Source: Blastococcus capsensis
Lineage (GTDB): Bacteria; Actinomycetota; Actinomycetes; Mycobacteriales; Geodermatophilaceae
NCBI RefSeq assembly: GCF_030165005.1
Contig: NZ_JASNNW010000016.1
Span: 43,030-107,029 of the forward strand
Length of the DNA: 64,000 bases
Direction: 5' to 3'
Below, in pieces: positions 8,644 to 18,065 of the stretch; positions within the stretch are counted from its first letter, which is position 1; every line of letters begins with the position of its first letter. Position numbers and translations under genes: made by a program. The notes beneath the pieces are model-generated. The model searched no databases. It saw nothing but the letters and a program-made list of their open reading frames with translations, and was not told the DNA's origin.

Positions 8644-9198
8644 GTGACGAGGCTGATCGCGGGCGTAGCGGGAGGCCGACGGCTCCAGGTCCCGCCGGCA
8701 GGAGTCCGGCCGACCGGCGACAAGGCCCGCGGTGCCCTGTTCAACTCACTCGGCTCCCTCCTGGACCTCGAGGGCGCGGCGGTGCTCGACCTCTACGCCG
8801 GGTCGGGGGCGCTGGGCCTGGAGGCACTGTCCCGCGGGGCCACCGAGGTCGTATTCGTGGAATCCGGGCCCAGGGTGCTGCCGGTGCTGCGGGCCAACCT
8901 CGCCGCCGTCGGGCTGCCCGGCGGCCGGGTGATCGCCGGCTCGGTGCCCGCGGTGGTGACCGGGTCGGCTCCGCGGGAGTTCGACGTCGTGCTCGCCGAC
9001 CCGCCGTACGCGGTCCCGGTCGACGAGGTGCACGACGTGCTGCGGGCGCTGGTCGCGGGCGAGTGGCTGGCCCCCGGAGGCGTCGTCGTGGTCGAGCGGT
9101 CCAGCCGCGAAAGGGGCTGGGAATGGCCGACACCCCTGGAAGGTCTGCGCGAACGGCGCTACGGCGAGGCAGTGCTCCGGTACGGTCGGCGTCCGTGA
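8644..9198 (+). CDS. rsmD: 16S rRNA (guanine(966)-N(2))-methyltransferase RsmD
   Basis: A 184-residue SAM-dependent methyltransferase that modifies G966 of 16S rRNA. Diagnostic segments are RLIAGVAGGRRLQVP and RPTGDKARGALFNSL at the N-terminus, the SAM motif LDLYAGSGALGLEALSRGA, and the catalytic DPPY in VVLADPPYAVP. Length is typical. GTG 8644 puts the conserved MTRLIAG at the start. Its TGA overlaps the GTG of coaD, a pairing conserved in very many bacteria. Confidence 0.96.
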   Translation: MTRLIAGVAGGRRLQVPPAGVRPTGDKARGALFNSLGSLLDLEGAAVLDLYAGSGALGLEALSRGATEVVFVESGPRVLPVLRANLAAVGLPGGRVIAGSVPAVVTGSAPREFDVVLADPPYAVPVDEVHDVLRALVAGEWLAPGGVVVVERSSRERGWEWPTPLEGLRERRYGEAVLRYGRRP

Positions 9199-9680
9199 GG
9201 CGTGCCGTCTGCCCAGGTTCCTTCGACCCGGTCACCAACGGGCACGTCGACGTCATCGGCCGGGCCGCAGGCCTCTACGACGAGCTGGTCGTGGCCGTGC
9301 TGGTCAACCCGGGCAAGGCCGGGTTCTTCCCGGTCGAGGAACGCATGGAGCTCCTCCGGGAGGCCGTCGCCGACCTGCCCAACGTCACCGTCGACAGCTT
9401 CCAGGGGTTGCTCGTCGAGTACTGCCGCAGCCACGACATCCCGGTGATCGTCAAGGGGCTGCGGGCGGTCAGCGACTTCGAGTACGAGCTCCAGATGGCC
9501 CAGATGAACCGCGAGCTGGCCGGCATCGAGACCCTGTTCGTGCCCACCGCACCGCAGGTAGGTCACCTGTCCTCCAGCCTGGTCAAGCAGATCGCGACCT
9601 TCGGCGGCGACGTCTCCCGGCTGGTGCCCGAGGTCGTCCACGACCGGCTGGTCGAGCACGCCCGGCGGGATGCGCAGTGA
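9195..9680 (+). CDS. coaD: phosphopantetheine adenylyltransferase
   Basis: CoaD joins ATP and 4'-phosphopantetheine to give dephospho-CoA, the penultimate step of CoA synthesis. The 161-residue protein has the nucleotidyltransferase motif CPGSFDPVTNGHVDVI at the N-terminus, KGLRAVSDFEYELQMAQMNR in the middle and the end region GHLSSSLVKQIATFGGDVS. All are standard and the length is normal. It overlaps both rsmD upstream and the SepIVA-like gene downstream by 4 bases, so three genes share one transcript. Confidence 0.97.
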   Translation: MRRAVCPGSFDPVTNGHVDVIGRAAGLYDELVVAVLVNPGKAGFFPVEERMELLREAVADLPNVTVDSFQGLLVEYCRSHDIPVIVKGLRAVSDFEYELQMAQMNRELAGIETLFVPTAPQVGHLSSSLVKQIATFGGDVSRLVPEVVHDRLVEHARRDAQ

Positions 9681-10354
9681 CCCGCCCGCCGCGTGGTTCC
9701 AGCACCGAGGTCGTCTACCGGCTGTACGAGACCGTGGACGAGCTGACGACCGTCATCGAGAACGCCCGCAGCGTGCCGATGTCGAGTTCCTGCATGGTGC
9801 CCAGGGACGTCGTGCTCGACCTGCTCGACGACCTGCGGGAGTCGCTGCCCGAGGACGTGCAGGCGGCCGGCGCGATCGTCGAGCAGCGCACCGAGATCCT
9901 GCAGCAGGCCCAGGCCGAGGCCGAGCGGCTGACCGGCCGCACCCGCGCCGAGAGCGAGCAGCTGCTCGTCCAGGCCCGCCGGCAGCGCGACGAGATCCTC
10001 GGCACCGCCCGCCGCCAGCGGGACGAGCTGCTCACCCAGGCCCAGGGCGAGGCCGAGCAGATCCTGGCCGACGCCGAGGCCGAGGCCGAGGCGCTGGTCG
10101 CCGAGGGGCGTCAGCACCGGGCCGCGCTGATCGCCGAGGGGCAGGCCGAGCACGAGCGGCTGATCACCGAGACCGAGGTCTACCGCACCGCCGTCGACCG
10201 TGCCGACGAGCTGGGCGCGCAGTCCCACGCCGACGCGAACCGGATGCGGGCCGAGGTCGACGAGTACGTCGACAGCCGGCTGGCCGAGTTCGGGGCGACC
10301 CTGGAGCGCATGCTCCGCTCGGTGGACAAGGCCCGCACCACCCTCCGGGAGTAG
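9677..10354 (+). CDS. sepIVA: DivIVA-like coiled-coil protein, SepIVA type
   Basis: The 225-residue product begins with a short DivIVA-like region (VYRLYETVDELTTVIENARSVPMSSSCMVPR) and is then almost entirely charged coiled coil from about residue 55 to 215, with heptad-like runs of Glu, Arg and Ala. In mycobacteria the gene after coaD encodes SepIVA, which helps septum formation and cell-wall insertion, and the gene context here (coaD, this gene, yceD, rnc, mutM, smc) is the same. Function is therefore inferred mainly from context and architecture. It is followed by a hairpin repeat that probably ends the transcript. Confidence 0.82.
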   Translation: MTRPPRGSSTEVVYRLYETVDELTTVIENARSVPMSSSCMVPRDVVLDLLDDLRESLPEDVQAAGAIVEQRTEILQQAQAEAERLTGRTRAESEQLLVQARRQRDEILGTARRQRDELLTQAQGEAEQILADAEAEAEALVAEGRQHRAALIAEGQAEHERLITETEVYRTAVDRADELGAQSHADANRMRAEVDEYVDSRLAEFGATLERMLRSVDKARTTLRE

Positions 10355-10400
10355 AAGGACCCCGTCCTCCCCACCCTTCGCAAGCTCAGGGCGGGGCCCT
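10354..10400. repeat. intergenic hairpin repeat, copy B (inverted orientation)
   Basis: Starts at the stop of the sepIVA-like gene as GAAGGACCCCGTCC and continues through CACCCTTCGCAAGCTCAGGGC. Read on the other strand it matches copy C at 13509-13568 closely. It is a member of the same four-copy family, here in the opposite orientation and with a shortened second arm. A terminator role for the preceding operon is likely. Confidence 0.72.
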
Positions 10401-10503
10401 GTACGGGGGCCGTTCCAGTGCCTCACCTGACTCGCGGCGGGCCTCCGGACGAGGCCGCGGCGGCCGTCCGGTCCCTCACCCCCGGTCGGTGGCGGGGATC
10501 GGG

Positions 10504-10509
10504 TAGTCT
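10504..10509 (+). promoter_or_regulatory. candidate -10 element TAGTCT for yceD-rpmF-rnc-mutM
   Basis: The intergenic stretch after repeat copy B contains TAGTCT about 75 bases upstream of the yceD start. No convincing -35 is visible at 16-18 bases. A promoter is expected here because the previous operon appears to end at the hairpin. Confidence 0.35.
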
Positions 10510-10583
10510 CGATCCCTGGTCCGACCGCCGGCGGCTCTCCGCCCGTACGGCCACCCTCCCCGCTCCCGACCGCGAGTACTGAC

Positions 10584-11225
10584 ATGCCTGCCGCTCAGCC
10601 GTTCCGCCCCGGCGCCCCGTCTTCAAGGCCAATGGCCTCCGAGGACCGGCGTCCTTCCGCCAACCCCTGGAAGTACGACCTCCGGGAGCTGGGCCGCCGA
10701 GCGGGCACCATGCAGGAGCTCGACCGCACGGCTCCGGCGCCCGCCGGCTGGGGGCTGGAGCTGATCCGTGTCCCCGAGAAGGCCGACGTCCACCTGCGGC
10801 TGCGGCTGGAGTCGGTCATGGAGGGCGTGCTGGTCACCGGAGACCTCGACGTCCCCGTCGTCGGCTCCTGTGCCCGCTGCCTCGAGCCGATCGAGGACAC
10901 GCTGAGCCTGGACGTCCAGGAGCTCTACGCCTACGCGGGCAGCACCACGGAGGCGACCAGCGAGGAGGACGAGGTCCGCCGCGTGGAGGGCGACTTCCTC
11001 GATCTCCAGCCGCTGGCCCGCGACACCATCGTCCTGAACCTCCCGCTGTCGCCGGTCTGCTCCCCGGACTGCGGCGGCCTGTGCGTCGACTGCGGTCAGC
11101 GGATCGACGACCTCCCGGAAGACCACACCCACGAGGTGACCGACCCCCGGTGGGCCGCCCTCGCGGACCGATTCGCTTCCTCGCCGGGCACTCCCGGCGA
11201 ATCCACCACCCCAGAGGAGAACTGA
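10584..11225 (+). CDS. yceD: YceD/DUF177 family protein
   Basis: This 213-residue protein belongs to the YceD family, nearly always encoded directly before rpmF, as here. Visible features are [18 protein letters not shown], a mid-protein [10 protein letters not shown] and the Cys cluster [13 protein letters not shown] toward the C-terminus, which could bind a metal. In plants and E. coli relatives have been linked to 23S rRNA maturation; the exact role in actinobacteria is not established. ATG 10584 is used; ATG 10632 (MASEDRRPS) is an equally possible start. It ends 2 bases before the rpmF GTG. Confidence 0.92.
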   Translation: MPAAQPFRPGAPSSRPMASEDRRPSANPWKYDLRELGRRAGTMQELDRTAPAPAGWGLELIRVPEKADVHLRLRLESVMEGVLVTGDLDVPVVGSCARCLEPIEDTLSLDVQELYAYAGSTTEATSEEDEVRRVEGDFLDLQPLARDTIVLNLPLSPVCSPDCGGLCVDCGQRIDDLPEDHTHEVTDPRWAALADRFASSPGTPGESTTPEEN

Positions 11226-11227
11226 TC

Positions 11228-11407
11228 GTGGCCGTTCCGAAGCGGAAGATGTCGCGCGCCAACACCCGCATGCGCCGGTCGCAGTGGAAGGCCACCGCGC
11301 CGACCCTGTCGCCGTGCCCGAACCGCGCCTGCGGCGAGCTCAAGCCCCCGCACCAGGCGTGCCCGACGTGCGGCCAGTACGACGGCCGCCAGGTCCTGTC
11401 GGTCTGA
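11228..11407 (+). CDS. rpmF: 50S ribosomal protein L32
   Basis: The 59-residue product starts [20 protein letters not shown], the L32 hallmark. Four cysteines (CPNRAC and CPTC) form the expected zinc ribbon. It is a structural protein of the 50S subunit. GAGGAGA sits just upstream of the GTG start within the end of yceD, so translation is probably coupled. rnc follows 19 bases later. Confidence 0.97.
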   Translation: MAVPKRKMSRANTRMRRSQWKATAPTLSPCPNRACGELKPPHQACPTCGQYDGRQVLSV

Positions 11408-11426
11408 CCTCCGCACCCGCACCGCC

Positions 11427-12212
11427 ATGGGGACGACGGCCGCCGCGACGCACCGTGCCGAGGGTGCGGCGGGCGGTCGCGCCCCGGGCGGGGTGCCGCA
11501 CCCCGGTGGTGAGGCACACGCTGGCCGGGCCGCCGCGTGGCTCGACGATGCGCTCGGCGTCCGGCTGCCCGACGACCTGCTGGGCCTGATGCTGACCCAC
11601 CGGTCGTTCGCGTACGAGAACGGTGGCCTGCCGACCAACGAGCGCCTGGAGTTCCTGGGCGACTCGGTGCTCGGCCTCGTCGTCACCGATGAGCTGTACC
11701 GCAGCCAGCCGGACCTCCCCGAGGGCCAGCTGGCCAAGCTCCGTGCGTCGGTGGTCAACATGACCTCGCTGGCGCGGGTCGCCCGCCGGCTCGGCGACGG
11801 GGGCCTGGGCCCCCACCTGCTGCTGGGGCGCGGTGAGGAGACGACCGGCGGCCGGGAGAAGGACTCGATCCTCGCCGACGCCTTCGAGGCGCTGGTCGGC
11901 GCGATCCACCTCGGCTGCGGGCTGGACACCGCCTCCGCGGTCGTGCACCGGCTGTTCGACCCGCTGCTGGTCGAGGCGGCCACCCGCGGCGCCGGCCTGG
12001 ACTGGAAGACCAGCCTGCAGGAGCTCGGCGCGGCGCAGGGACTGGGTGCGCCCACCTACCAGGTGGACGACGAGGGGCCCGACCACGCCAAGACCTTCGC
12101 CGCCGCCGTGCTGCTGGCCGGCGTCGTCCGGGGGACCGGCAGTGGGCGGACGAAGAAGGCCGCCGAGCAGGAGGCCGCCGAGATCGCCTGGCGCGCCCTG
12201 TCCGAGGAGTAG
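11427..12212 (+). CDS. rnc: ribonuclease III
   Basis: RNase III cuts double-stranded RNA in rRNA precursors and mRNAs. The 261-residue protein has the catalytic signature [13 protein letters not shown] at residues 71-83, the second acidic cluster in [13 protein letters not shown] and a C-terminal double-stranded RNA-binding domain ([14 protein letters not shown] to [13 protein letters not shown]). The first 35 residues are a Gly/Ala-rich extension not found in most homologues, so a start further in, for instance a GTG in that stretch, is possible. mutM follows after 4 bases. Confidence 0.95.
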   Translation: MGTTAAATHRAEGAAGGRAPGGVPHPGGEAHAGRAAAWLDDALGVRLPDDLLGLMLTHRSFAYENGGLPTNERLEFLGDSVLGLVVTDELYRSQPDLPEGQLAKLRASVVNMTSLARVARRLGDGGLGPHLLLGRGEETTGGREKDSILADAFEALVGAIHLGCGLDTASAVVHRLFDPLLVEAATRGAGLDWKTSLQELGAAQGLGAPTYQVDDEGPDHAKTFAAAVLLAGVVRGTGSGRTKKAAEQEAAEIAWRALSEE

Positions 12213-12216
12213 ACCC

Positions 12217-13149
12217 GTGCCCGAGCTGCCCGAGGTCGAGGTGGTGCGCCGGGGACTGGAGCAGTGGGTCGCCGGTCGCACGGTCGCCACCGTGGAGGTG
12301 TACCACCCACGGGCGGTCCGGCGGCACCTCGAGGGGGCCGACCACTTCGTGCAGGCCGTGACCGGGCGCACCCTGGCCGCCGCCCACCGGCGCGGCAAGT
12401 ACCTGTGGCTGCCCCTGGCCGAACCGGACGGCACCCCGTCGGGGCGGGCGCTGGTCGCGCACCTGGGCATGAGCGGGCAGCTGCTGGTGGAGAAGCCGTC
12501 GGCCCCCGACGAGACCCACCTGCGGGCCCGGTTCACCTTCGCCGACGGCGGCCGCGAGCTGCGCTTCGTCGACCAGCGCACCTTCGGCGGGCTGGCAGTG
12601 GAGGAGTTGCCTCGGGGTGGTGGGGCGGGCGGAGCTGTTGCCGAGGAGATCCCGCCGCGGCTCACGCACATCGCCATCGACCCACTGGACCGTGCCTTCG
12701 ACGTCGGCTCGTTCTCGGCCGCGCTGCGCCGCCGGCGCACCGAGGTCAAGCGGGCCCTGCTCGACCAGACGTTGATCGGCGGGGTGGGCAACATCTACGC
12801 CGACGAGTCGCTCTGGCGGGCCCGGCTGCACGGCGCCCGCCCCACCGACAAGCTCACCGGCGCCCAGGTCGCCGACCTGCTGGAGGGCATCCGCGACGTG
12901 CTCGGCGAGAGCCTCGCCCAGGGCGGCACCTCCTTCGACTCCCTCTACGTCGACGTCAACGGGCAGAGCGGCTACTTCTCCCGGCACCTGGCCGTCTACG
13001 GGCAGGCCGACCGGCCCTGCCCGCGCTGCGGGACGGCGATCCGCCGCGAGTCGTTCATGAACCGCAGCAGCTACAGCTGCCCGGCGTGCCAGCCACGCCC
13101 GCGGACCCGGCGGACGTCGTCGGCGCCGCGGCCCCGCCGGGAGGCCTGA
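12217..13149 (+). CDS. mutM: formamidopyrimidine-DNA glycosylase
   Basis: MutM (Fpg) removes 8-oxoguanine and formamidopyrimidines and nicks the strand by beta/delta elimination. The N-terminal Pro-Glu catalytic pair is present ([14 protein letters not shown] after the start Met), as are the conserved Lys in [10 protein letters not shown], the helix-two-turn-helix [17 protein letters not shown] and the C-terminal zinc finger CPRCG...CPACQ. Length 310 is slightly long because of a basic Pro/Arg-rich tail after the zinc finger. Its place after rnc matches other actinobacteria. Confidence 0.96.
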   Translation: MPELPEVEVVRRGLEQWVAGRTVATVEVYHPRAVRRHLEGADHFVQAVTGRTLAAAHRRGKYLWLPLAEPDGTPSGRALVAHLGMSGQLLVEKPSAPDETHLRARFTFADGGRELRFVDQRTFGGLAVEELPRGGGAGGAVAEEIPPRLTHIAIDPLDRAFDVGSFSAALRRRRTEVKRALLDQTLIGGVGNIYADESLWRARLHGARPTDKLTGAQVADLLEGIRDVLGESLAQGGTSFDSLYVDVNGQSGYFSRHLAVYGQADRPCPRCGTAIRRESFMNRSSYSCPACQPRPRTRRTSSAPRPRREA

Positions 13150-13317
13150 CCGCGTCGCCGCGACGTGACGAACGCGACATCACCCGCGCGTCGGGGGCTG
13201 GTCCCGTCGCGTTGACCGGCGTCTCGAGGGCTGTCACCCTGGACTCACCCCAAACCGCGCCGACCGTTCATCGGGGCGCCGGTCAACCCCTCTCGTAGTC
13301 GAAAGGCCGTCATCGCC

Positions 13318-13509
13318 ATGGCCAAGGCACTGTTCGGTTCGGTCGTCACCCCCGTGGAGCTCCGAGTGGCCGAGGAGAACGCGGTCCTGCGGGCCAAGGT
13401 ACGTCGGCTGGAGCAGGAGCTCGCCGAGCTGCGCGTCCAGCGCGACGCCGCGATCGCCCGCGAGCTGCTCTCCATGGCCGGCGACGCCGCCGAGCCCGCG
13501 CTCGCCTAG
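13318..13509 (+). CDS. small coiled-coil protein, conserved hypothetical
   Basis: A 63-residue protein that starts MAKALFGSVVTPVELRVAEEN and continues as one predicted helix with leucines at heptad spacing (LRAKVRRLEQELAELRVQRD), so it probably forms a coiled-coil dimer. Related small proteins with a MAKALxG start are familiar in actinobacterial genomes but have no assigned function. GAAAGG lies upstream of the ATG and codon use is typical of the chromosome. It stands alone between mutM and smc and its stop runs straight into repeat copy C. Confidence 0.72.
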   Translation: MAKALFGSVVTPVELRVAEENAVLRAKVRRLEQELAELRVQRDAAIARELLSMAGDAAEPALA

Positions 13510-13568
13510 AGGCTCCGTCCGGAAGCTCGCCCTGAGCCTGCGAAGGGTGAGCGGGACGGGGTCCTTCG
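13509..13568. repeat. intergenic hairpin repeat, copy C
   Basis: Sixty bases starting at the stop codon of the small coiled-coil gene. It opens GAGGCTCCGTCCGGAAGCTCG and closes GGGACGGGGTCCTTCG, with an inner inverted repeat around CCTGAGCCTGCGAAGG. It matches copies A and D in the same orientation and copy B in the opposite one. The GGACGGGGTCCTTC end is the most constant part of the family. Confidence 0.8.
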
Positions 13569-13630
13569 ACTTCCCTCACCACTTCCGCACCAGCGGCCTC
13601 GCGGCCACCCTGACCGGGGCCGATCGCGGC

Positions 13631-13636
13631 TAGAGT
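13631..13636 (+). promoter_or_regulatory. -10 hexamer TAGAGT before smc
   Basis: TAGAGT is 9 bases upstream of the smc GTG, and CTGACC, a fair -35, lies 15 bases further up. There is no Shine-Dalgarno sequence between. This suggests that smc is transcribed from its own promoter as a leaderless or nearly leaderless mRNA. Confidence 0.5.
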
Positions 13637-13645
13637 CTCCTTCCC

Positions 13646-16600
13646 GTGCACCTGTCGAGCCTCACGCTGAAGGGCTTCAAGTCCTTCGCGTCCGCCACCA
13701 CGCTGCGGCTCGAACCCGGGATCACCGCGGTCGTCGGCCCGAACGGGTCGGGCAAGTCCAATGTCGTCGATGCCATCTCGTGGGTTCTCGGCGAGCAGGG
13801 CGCGAAGAGCCTGCGCGGCGGCAAGATGGAGGACGTCATCTTCGCCGGCACCGCCGGCCGTCCGGCGCTGGGCCGCGCCGAGGTGACCCTCACGATCGAC
13901 AACTCCGACGGCGCCCTGCCGATCGCGTACACCGAGGTGTCGATCACCCGCCGCATGTACCGCTCCGGGGAGAGCGAGTACGAGATCAACGGCGACAAGG
14001 TGCGGTTGCTCGACGTCCAGGAGCTGCTCAGCGACTCCGGCATCGGCCGCGAGATGCACGTCATCGTCGGTCAGGGGCAGCTCGACGCCGTCCTGTCCGG
14101 CCGCCCCGAGGACCGGCGGGCGTTCATCGAGGAGGCCGCCGGCGTCCTCAAGCACCGCAAGCGCAAGGAGAAGGCCCTCCGCAAGCTCGACGGGATGCAG
14201 GCCAACCTCGACCGGCTGGCCGACCTCACCGCCGAACTGCGGCGCCAGCTCAAGCCGCTGGGCCGCCAGGCCGAGGTGGCCCGTCGGGCCGCCGGCGTGC
14301 AGGCCGACCTGCGCGATGCCCGGCTCCGGCTGCTCGCCGACGACCTCGTGCAACTGCGGGATGCGCTCGACCGGGAGGTCGCCGACGAGACCGCCGCGCG
14401 GGAACGACGGGCCGTCGTCGAGCGGGAGCTGAGCGAGGTGTCCCGCCGGGAGAGCGCGCTGGAGAGCCGGCTGGCTCATACCGCCCCGCAGCTGCAGGTC
14501 GCCTCCGACACCTGGTACCGGCTGTCCGCGCTCGGCGAGCGGTTCCGGAGCGTGGCCCAGCTGGCCGCCGAGCGGCACCGGCACCTGTCCGCGGCCGCCC
14601 CGGCCGCCGCGGCCGGGCGGGACCCCGAGCAGCTGGAGGCCGAGGCCGACAAGGTCGCCGCGACCGAGGCCGAGCTCGCCGCCGGTCTGGCGGCCGAGCG
14701 GGAACGGCTGGCCCGGGTGGTGGCCGACCGCACCGACCTGGAGCGGGCCCTGGCCGAGGCGGAGAAGGCATGGGTCGCGGCCGCCCGGGCACTGGCCGAC
14801 CGTAGGGAGGGCCTGGCCCGCCTGTCCGGTGAGGTGGCGGCGGCCCGCTCACGGGTCGGCGCCGGCCAAGCGGAGATCGACCGGCTCGCCGTCGCCGCCG
14901 CCGAGGCCGCGGACCGGGCGGAGGTGGCCGCTGAGCGGCTGGCCGACCGCCGCGGTCAGCTAGCCGAGCACGAGGACGCCGACGTCGGCCTCGTCGCTGT
15001 CCACCAGGACGCCGTCGCCGCCCACACCGCCGCCGCCCGCCGGGTCGCCGAGCTCGCCGAGGCCGAGCGCGCGGCCGAGCGCGACCGTGCCTCCTGGCAG
15101 GCCCGGCGGGACGCCCTCGCCCTGGGGCTGGCGCCGGCCGACGGCGCGGCCGCGGTCCTCGGCGCGGGGCTGCCTGGGGTGGTCGGCCCGCTGACCGAGC
15201 AGCTGACCGTCGCCGCGGGCGACGAGGTGGCGGTCGCCGCCGCGCTCGGTGGCATGGCCGACGCCGTCGTCGTCTCCGGGGTGACCGAGGCGGCCGAGGC
15301 GCTGGCCCATCTGACCGGCACCGGCGGCGGCCGCGCCGGGCTGCTGGTCACCGGCGGCCTCCCCCCGGTCCCGCGGGAAGGCTGGCCGGAGCTGCCGGAG
15401 GGGACCCGCTGGGCGCTGGACGCGGTGCAGGCGCACGAGCCCCTGCGGCCGGCGCTGGCCCGCGCCCTGGACCGGGTGGCCCTCGTACCCGATCTCGACG
15501 CCGCGGTCGCGCTGGTGCGGGTCCACCCCCGGGTCCGCGCCGTCACCGCCTCCGGCGATCTGCTCGGGGCCGACTGGGCCCTCGGCGGGCAGACCGACGC
15601 GCCGTCGAACCTGGAGGTGCGGGCCCGCGTCGACGAGGCGGCGGCCGAGCTGGATGCCGCCACCGCGCACGCCACCGAGCTCGCCGAGCAGCTGGCGCAG
15701 GCGCGGCGCACCGCTCAGGACCGCTCCGCCGACGTCGACACGGCACTCGCCGCCCGGCAGGCCGCCGACCGCAGCCGCTCCGCCGAGGCCACGGCGCTGG
15801 CCGAGCTCGGCGCGGCCGCCCGCTCCGCGGCGGCCGAGGCCGAGCGGCACGCCGCCGCCCGGGTCCGCGCCGAGGAGTCGCTGGAGCGGGCGACCACCGC
15901 CCTGACGACTCTCGAGGGCCGGCTCGCCGAGGCCCAGGCCGCGCCCCTGGAGGAGGAGCCGCCCACCGAGGACCGCGACCGGCTGCGCGCCGAGGTGGCC
16001 GCGGCCCGGCAGGCGGAGACCGAGGCGCGGCTGGGCGTGCGCACCGCCGAGGAGCGGGCCCGGGCGCTGCAGGGCCGGGCCGAATCGCTGCGCCGCCAGG
16101 CCCGGCAGGAGCGCGCCGCCCGCGAGCGGGCCGCCGCGGCCCGGGTCGCCCGTCAGCGGGGCGCGGCAGTGGCGGCCGCGGTGCGCGCCGACGCCGAGGC
16201 CGCCCTGGCGGCGCTGGCCTCCTCGCTGGCCCGGGCCGCTGCCGAGCGGGATGCGCTCGCATCCTCCCGGAGCTCGTCGGAGGCCGAGCTGCTGGAGGTG
16301 CGCGGCCGGGTGCGTGCGGCCACCGCCGAGCTGGACCGGCTCACCGACGAGGTGCACCGCGACGAGGTGGCGCGCACCGAGCAGCGGTACCGCATCGAGA
16401 CGCTGGAGACCCGGGCCGCCGAGGAGTTCGGGGTCGACCTGCCCACGCTGGTCGCCGAGTACGGGCCGCGGGCGCCGGTGCCGCCGGCACCCCAGCAGGT
16501 CGCCGAGGTCGAGGCCGCCGGGCAGCCCGCGCCGGAGCCGCAGCCCTACGACCGGGCGGCGCAGGAACGGCGGGTCGCCCGCGCCGAGCGCGACCTCGCG

Positions 16601-17212
16601 ACCCTGGGCAAGGTGAACCCGCTGGCGCTGGAGGAGTTCGCCGCCCTGGAGGAGCGGCACACATTCCTCGCCACCCAGCTGGAGGACCTCAGAAACACCC
16701 GGCGGGACCTGCTCACCGTCGTCCGCGAGGTCGACGGCCGGATCCACGACGTCTTCGCGGCCGCCTTCGCCGACGTGGCCCGTGAGTTCGAGCAGGTCTT
16801 CGCCACCCTGTTCCCCGGCGGCTCGGGGGCGCTGGTGCTCACCGAACCCGACAGCATGCTCACCACCGGCGTCGAGGTCGAGGCGCGGCCGCCGGGCAAG
16901 AAGGTCAAGCGCCTCTCGCTGCTCTCCGGCGGCGAACGCTCGCTGACCGCCGTCGCCCTGCTCGTGGCCATCTTCCGGGCGCGCCCCTCGCCGTTCTACG
17001 TCCTCGACGAGGTGGAGGCGGCGCTGGACGACGTCAACCTGGGCCGGCTGCTCGTGCTGGTCGAGCAGCTGCGGTCGACCTCGCAGTTGATCGTCATCAC
17101 CCACCAGAAGCGGACGATGGAGATCGCCGACGCCCTCTACGGCGTCAGCATGCGCGGCGACGGCATCACCGGCGTCATCAGCCAGCGGCTCCGGGAGGCC
17201 GAGCCCGCCTAG
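13646..17212 (+). CDS. smc: chromosome segregation protein SMC
   Basis: SMC is the ATPase core of the bacterial condensin that compacts and separates chromosomes with ScpA and ScpB. The 1188-residue product has Walker A GPNGSGKSN at residues 31-39, the N-terminal Q-loop and IGREMHVIVGQG, a long first coiled coil, a hinge around residues 495-660 (PGVVGPLTEQLTV and the later LLGADWALGGQ), a second coiled coil and the C-terminal signature LSGGERSLTAVALL with Walker B YVLDEVEAALD. The order and length are normal. The conserved gene after it in mycobacteria, ftsY, is displaced here by two minus-strand genes. Confidence 0.97.
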   Translation: MHLSSLTLKGFKSFASATTLRLEPGITAVVGPNGSGKSNVVDAISWVLGEQGAKSLRGGKMEDVIFAGTAGRPALGRAEVTLTIDNSDGALPIAYTEVSITRRMYRSGESEYEINGDKVRLLDVQELLSDSGIGREMHVIVGQGQLDAVLSGRPEDRRAFIEEAAGVLKHRKRKEKALRKLDGMQANLDRLADLTAELRRQLKPLGRQAEVARRAAGVQADLRDARLRLLADDLVQLRDALDREVADETAARERRAVVERELSEVSRRESALESRLAHTAPQLQVASDTWYRLSALGERFRSVAQLAAERHRHLSAAAPAAAAGRDPEQLEAEADKVAATEAELAAGLAAERERLARVVADRTDLERALAEAEKAWVAAARALADRREGLARLSGEVAAARSRVGAGQAEIDRLAVAAAEAADRAEVAAERLADRRGQLAEHEDADVGLVAVHQDAVAAHTAAARRVAELAEAERAAERDRASWQARRDALALGLAPADGAAAVLGAGLPGVVGPLTEQLTVAAGDEVAVAAALGGMADAVVVSGVTEAAEALAHLTGTGGGRAGLLVTGGLPPVPREGWPELPEGTRWALDAVQAHEPLRPALARALDRVALVPDLDAAVALVRVHPRVRAVTASGDLLGADWALGGQTDAPSNLEVRARVDEAAAELDAATAHATELAEQLAQARRTAQDRSADVDTALAARQAADRSRSAEATALAELGAAARSAAAEAERHAAARVRAEESLERATTALTTLEGRLAEAQAAPLEEEPPTEDRDRLRAEVAAARQAETEARLGVRTAEERARALQGRAESLRRQARQERAARERAAAARVARQRGAAVAAAVRADAEAALAALASSLARAAAERDALASSRSSSEAELLEVRGRVRAATAELDRLTDEVHRDEVARTEQRYRIETLETRAAEEFGVDLPTLVAEYGPRAPVPPAPQQVAEVEAAGQPAPEPQPYDRAAQERRVARAERDLATLGKVNPLALEEFAALEERHTFLATQLEDLRNTRRDLLTVVREVDGRIHDVFAAAFADVAREFEQVFATLFPGGSGALVLTEPDSMLTTGVEVEARPPGKKVKRLSLLSGGERSLTAVALLVAIFRARPSPFYVLDEVEAALDDVNLGRLLVLVEQLRSTSQLIVITHQKRTMEIADALYGVSMRGDGITGVISQRLREAEPA

Positions 17213-17240
17213 CCCCTGGCCGACCTGGACCTCGCCTTGC

Positions 17241-18053
17241 TCAGACGCCGCTGCGGATCTCCAGGTCGACGACGACCGGCAGGTGGTCCGACGCCCCCTC
17301 GGCGTCGAGCACGTAGGCCCCGGCGACGGTGACCCCGGGGGAGACCCACACCTGGTCGATCCGGCGGTGCGGGGAGCGGGCCGGATGGGTCATCCCGGCG
17401 TCGGACTGCCAGAACTTCCAGCCGGCCTGGTCCTCGCGGGCCCGGGCCAGCTGCCAGGCGTCGGTGAACCGCTGCCGCAGCGCGTCCAGCTCGGGGGCGT
17501 CAGGCTCGGTGTTGAAGTCGCCGACCAGGACGCCGGTGTCCATCGATTCGGTGTGCAGCCCGGCGAGCATGGACACCTGGGCCGCCCGCTCCTGCGCCGA
17601 GCGGGTGGTCAGGTGCGTCGCGGTGATCCACAGCGCCCCGCCGTCGAGCTCCACCATGGTGCGCAGCGCGCTCCGCGGCTCGCCGGTGCCGGGCAGCCGG
17701 TGGACGTCGCTGACCAGGATCGGCAGCCGCGAGAGCAGCGCGTTGCCGTACTGGCGCCGCGGGGCATCTGCCGCCTTCCCGCCCGCCCGCTGCTCGTCGA
17801 TCGCCGGCCCCCACGCCAGCTGCATGTCCAGCGCCCGGGAAAGCAGCAGCGCCTGGTCGACGTCCTCGCTCCGCTCGCCGTAGTGGCGGTCGACCTCCTG
17901 CAGGCAGATGACGTCGGCGTCGGCCGCGGCCAGCAGCCTGGCCAGCCGGGGTAGGTCGTGCCGCTCGTCGTTCCCCACCCCGTGGTGGATGTTGGAGGTG
18001 AGCAACCGCACCGGGATCGGCGGCTGGTCGGGGCCCGGGGCCGGCTTCGTCAC
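17241..18053 (-). CDS. endonuclease/exonuclease/phosphatase (EEP) family hydrolase
   Basis: A 270-residue metal-dependent hydrolase of the EEP (DNase I-like) fold. Motifs are LLTSNIHHGVG near the N-terminus, the metal-binding Glu in VICLQEVDRHYG, TATHLTT, the active-site VGDFNTEPDAPE, and the C-terminal SDHLPVVVDLE with the catalytic Asp-His. No signal peptide is seen, so it is probably cytoplasmic. The substrate could be DNA, a phospholipid or a sugar phosphate. It follows the PhoD-like gene after 12 bases, so the two phosphoesterases appear to be one unit, inserted between smc and ftsY. Confidence 0.9.
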   Translation of the reverse strand: MTKPAPGPDQPPIPVRLLTSNIHHGVGNDERHDLPRLARLLAAADADVICLQEVDRHYGERSEDVDQALLLSRALDMQLAWGPAIDEQRAGGKAADAPRRQYGNALLSRLPILVSDVHRLPGTGEPRSALRTMVELDGGALWITATHLTTRSAQERAAQVSMLAGLHTESMDTGVLVGDFNTEPDAPELDALRQRFTDAWQLARAREDQAGWKFWQSDAGMTHPARSPHRRIDQVWVSPGVTVAGAYVLDAEGASDHLPVVVDLEIRSGV

Positions 18054-18065
18054 CGTGCCACCCTG

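Noticed and set aside
5085..8744. 1219-codon minus-strand frame over the FakA-like gene and recG
   Set aside because: Antisense shadow of two genes with full motif sets; no recognisable domain in its own translation.
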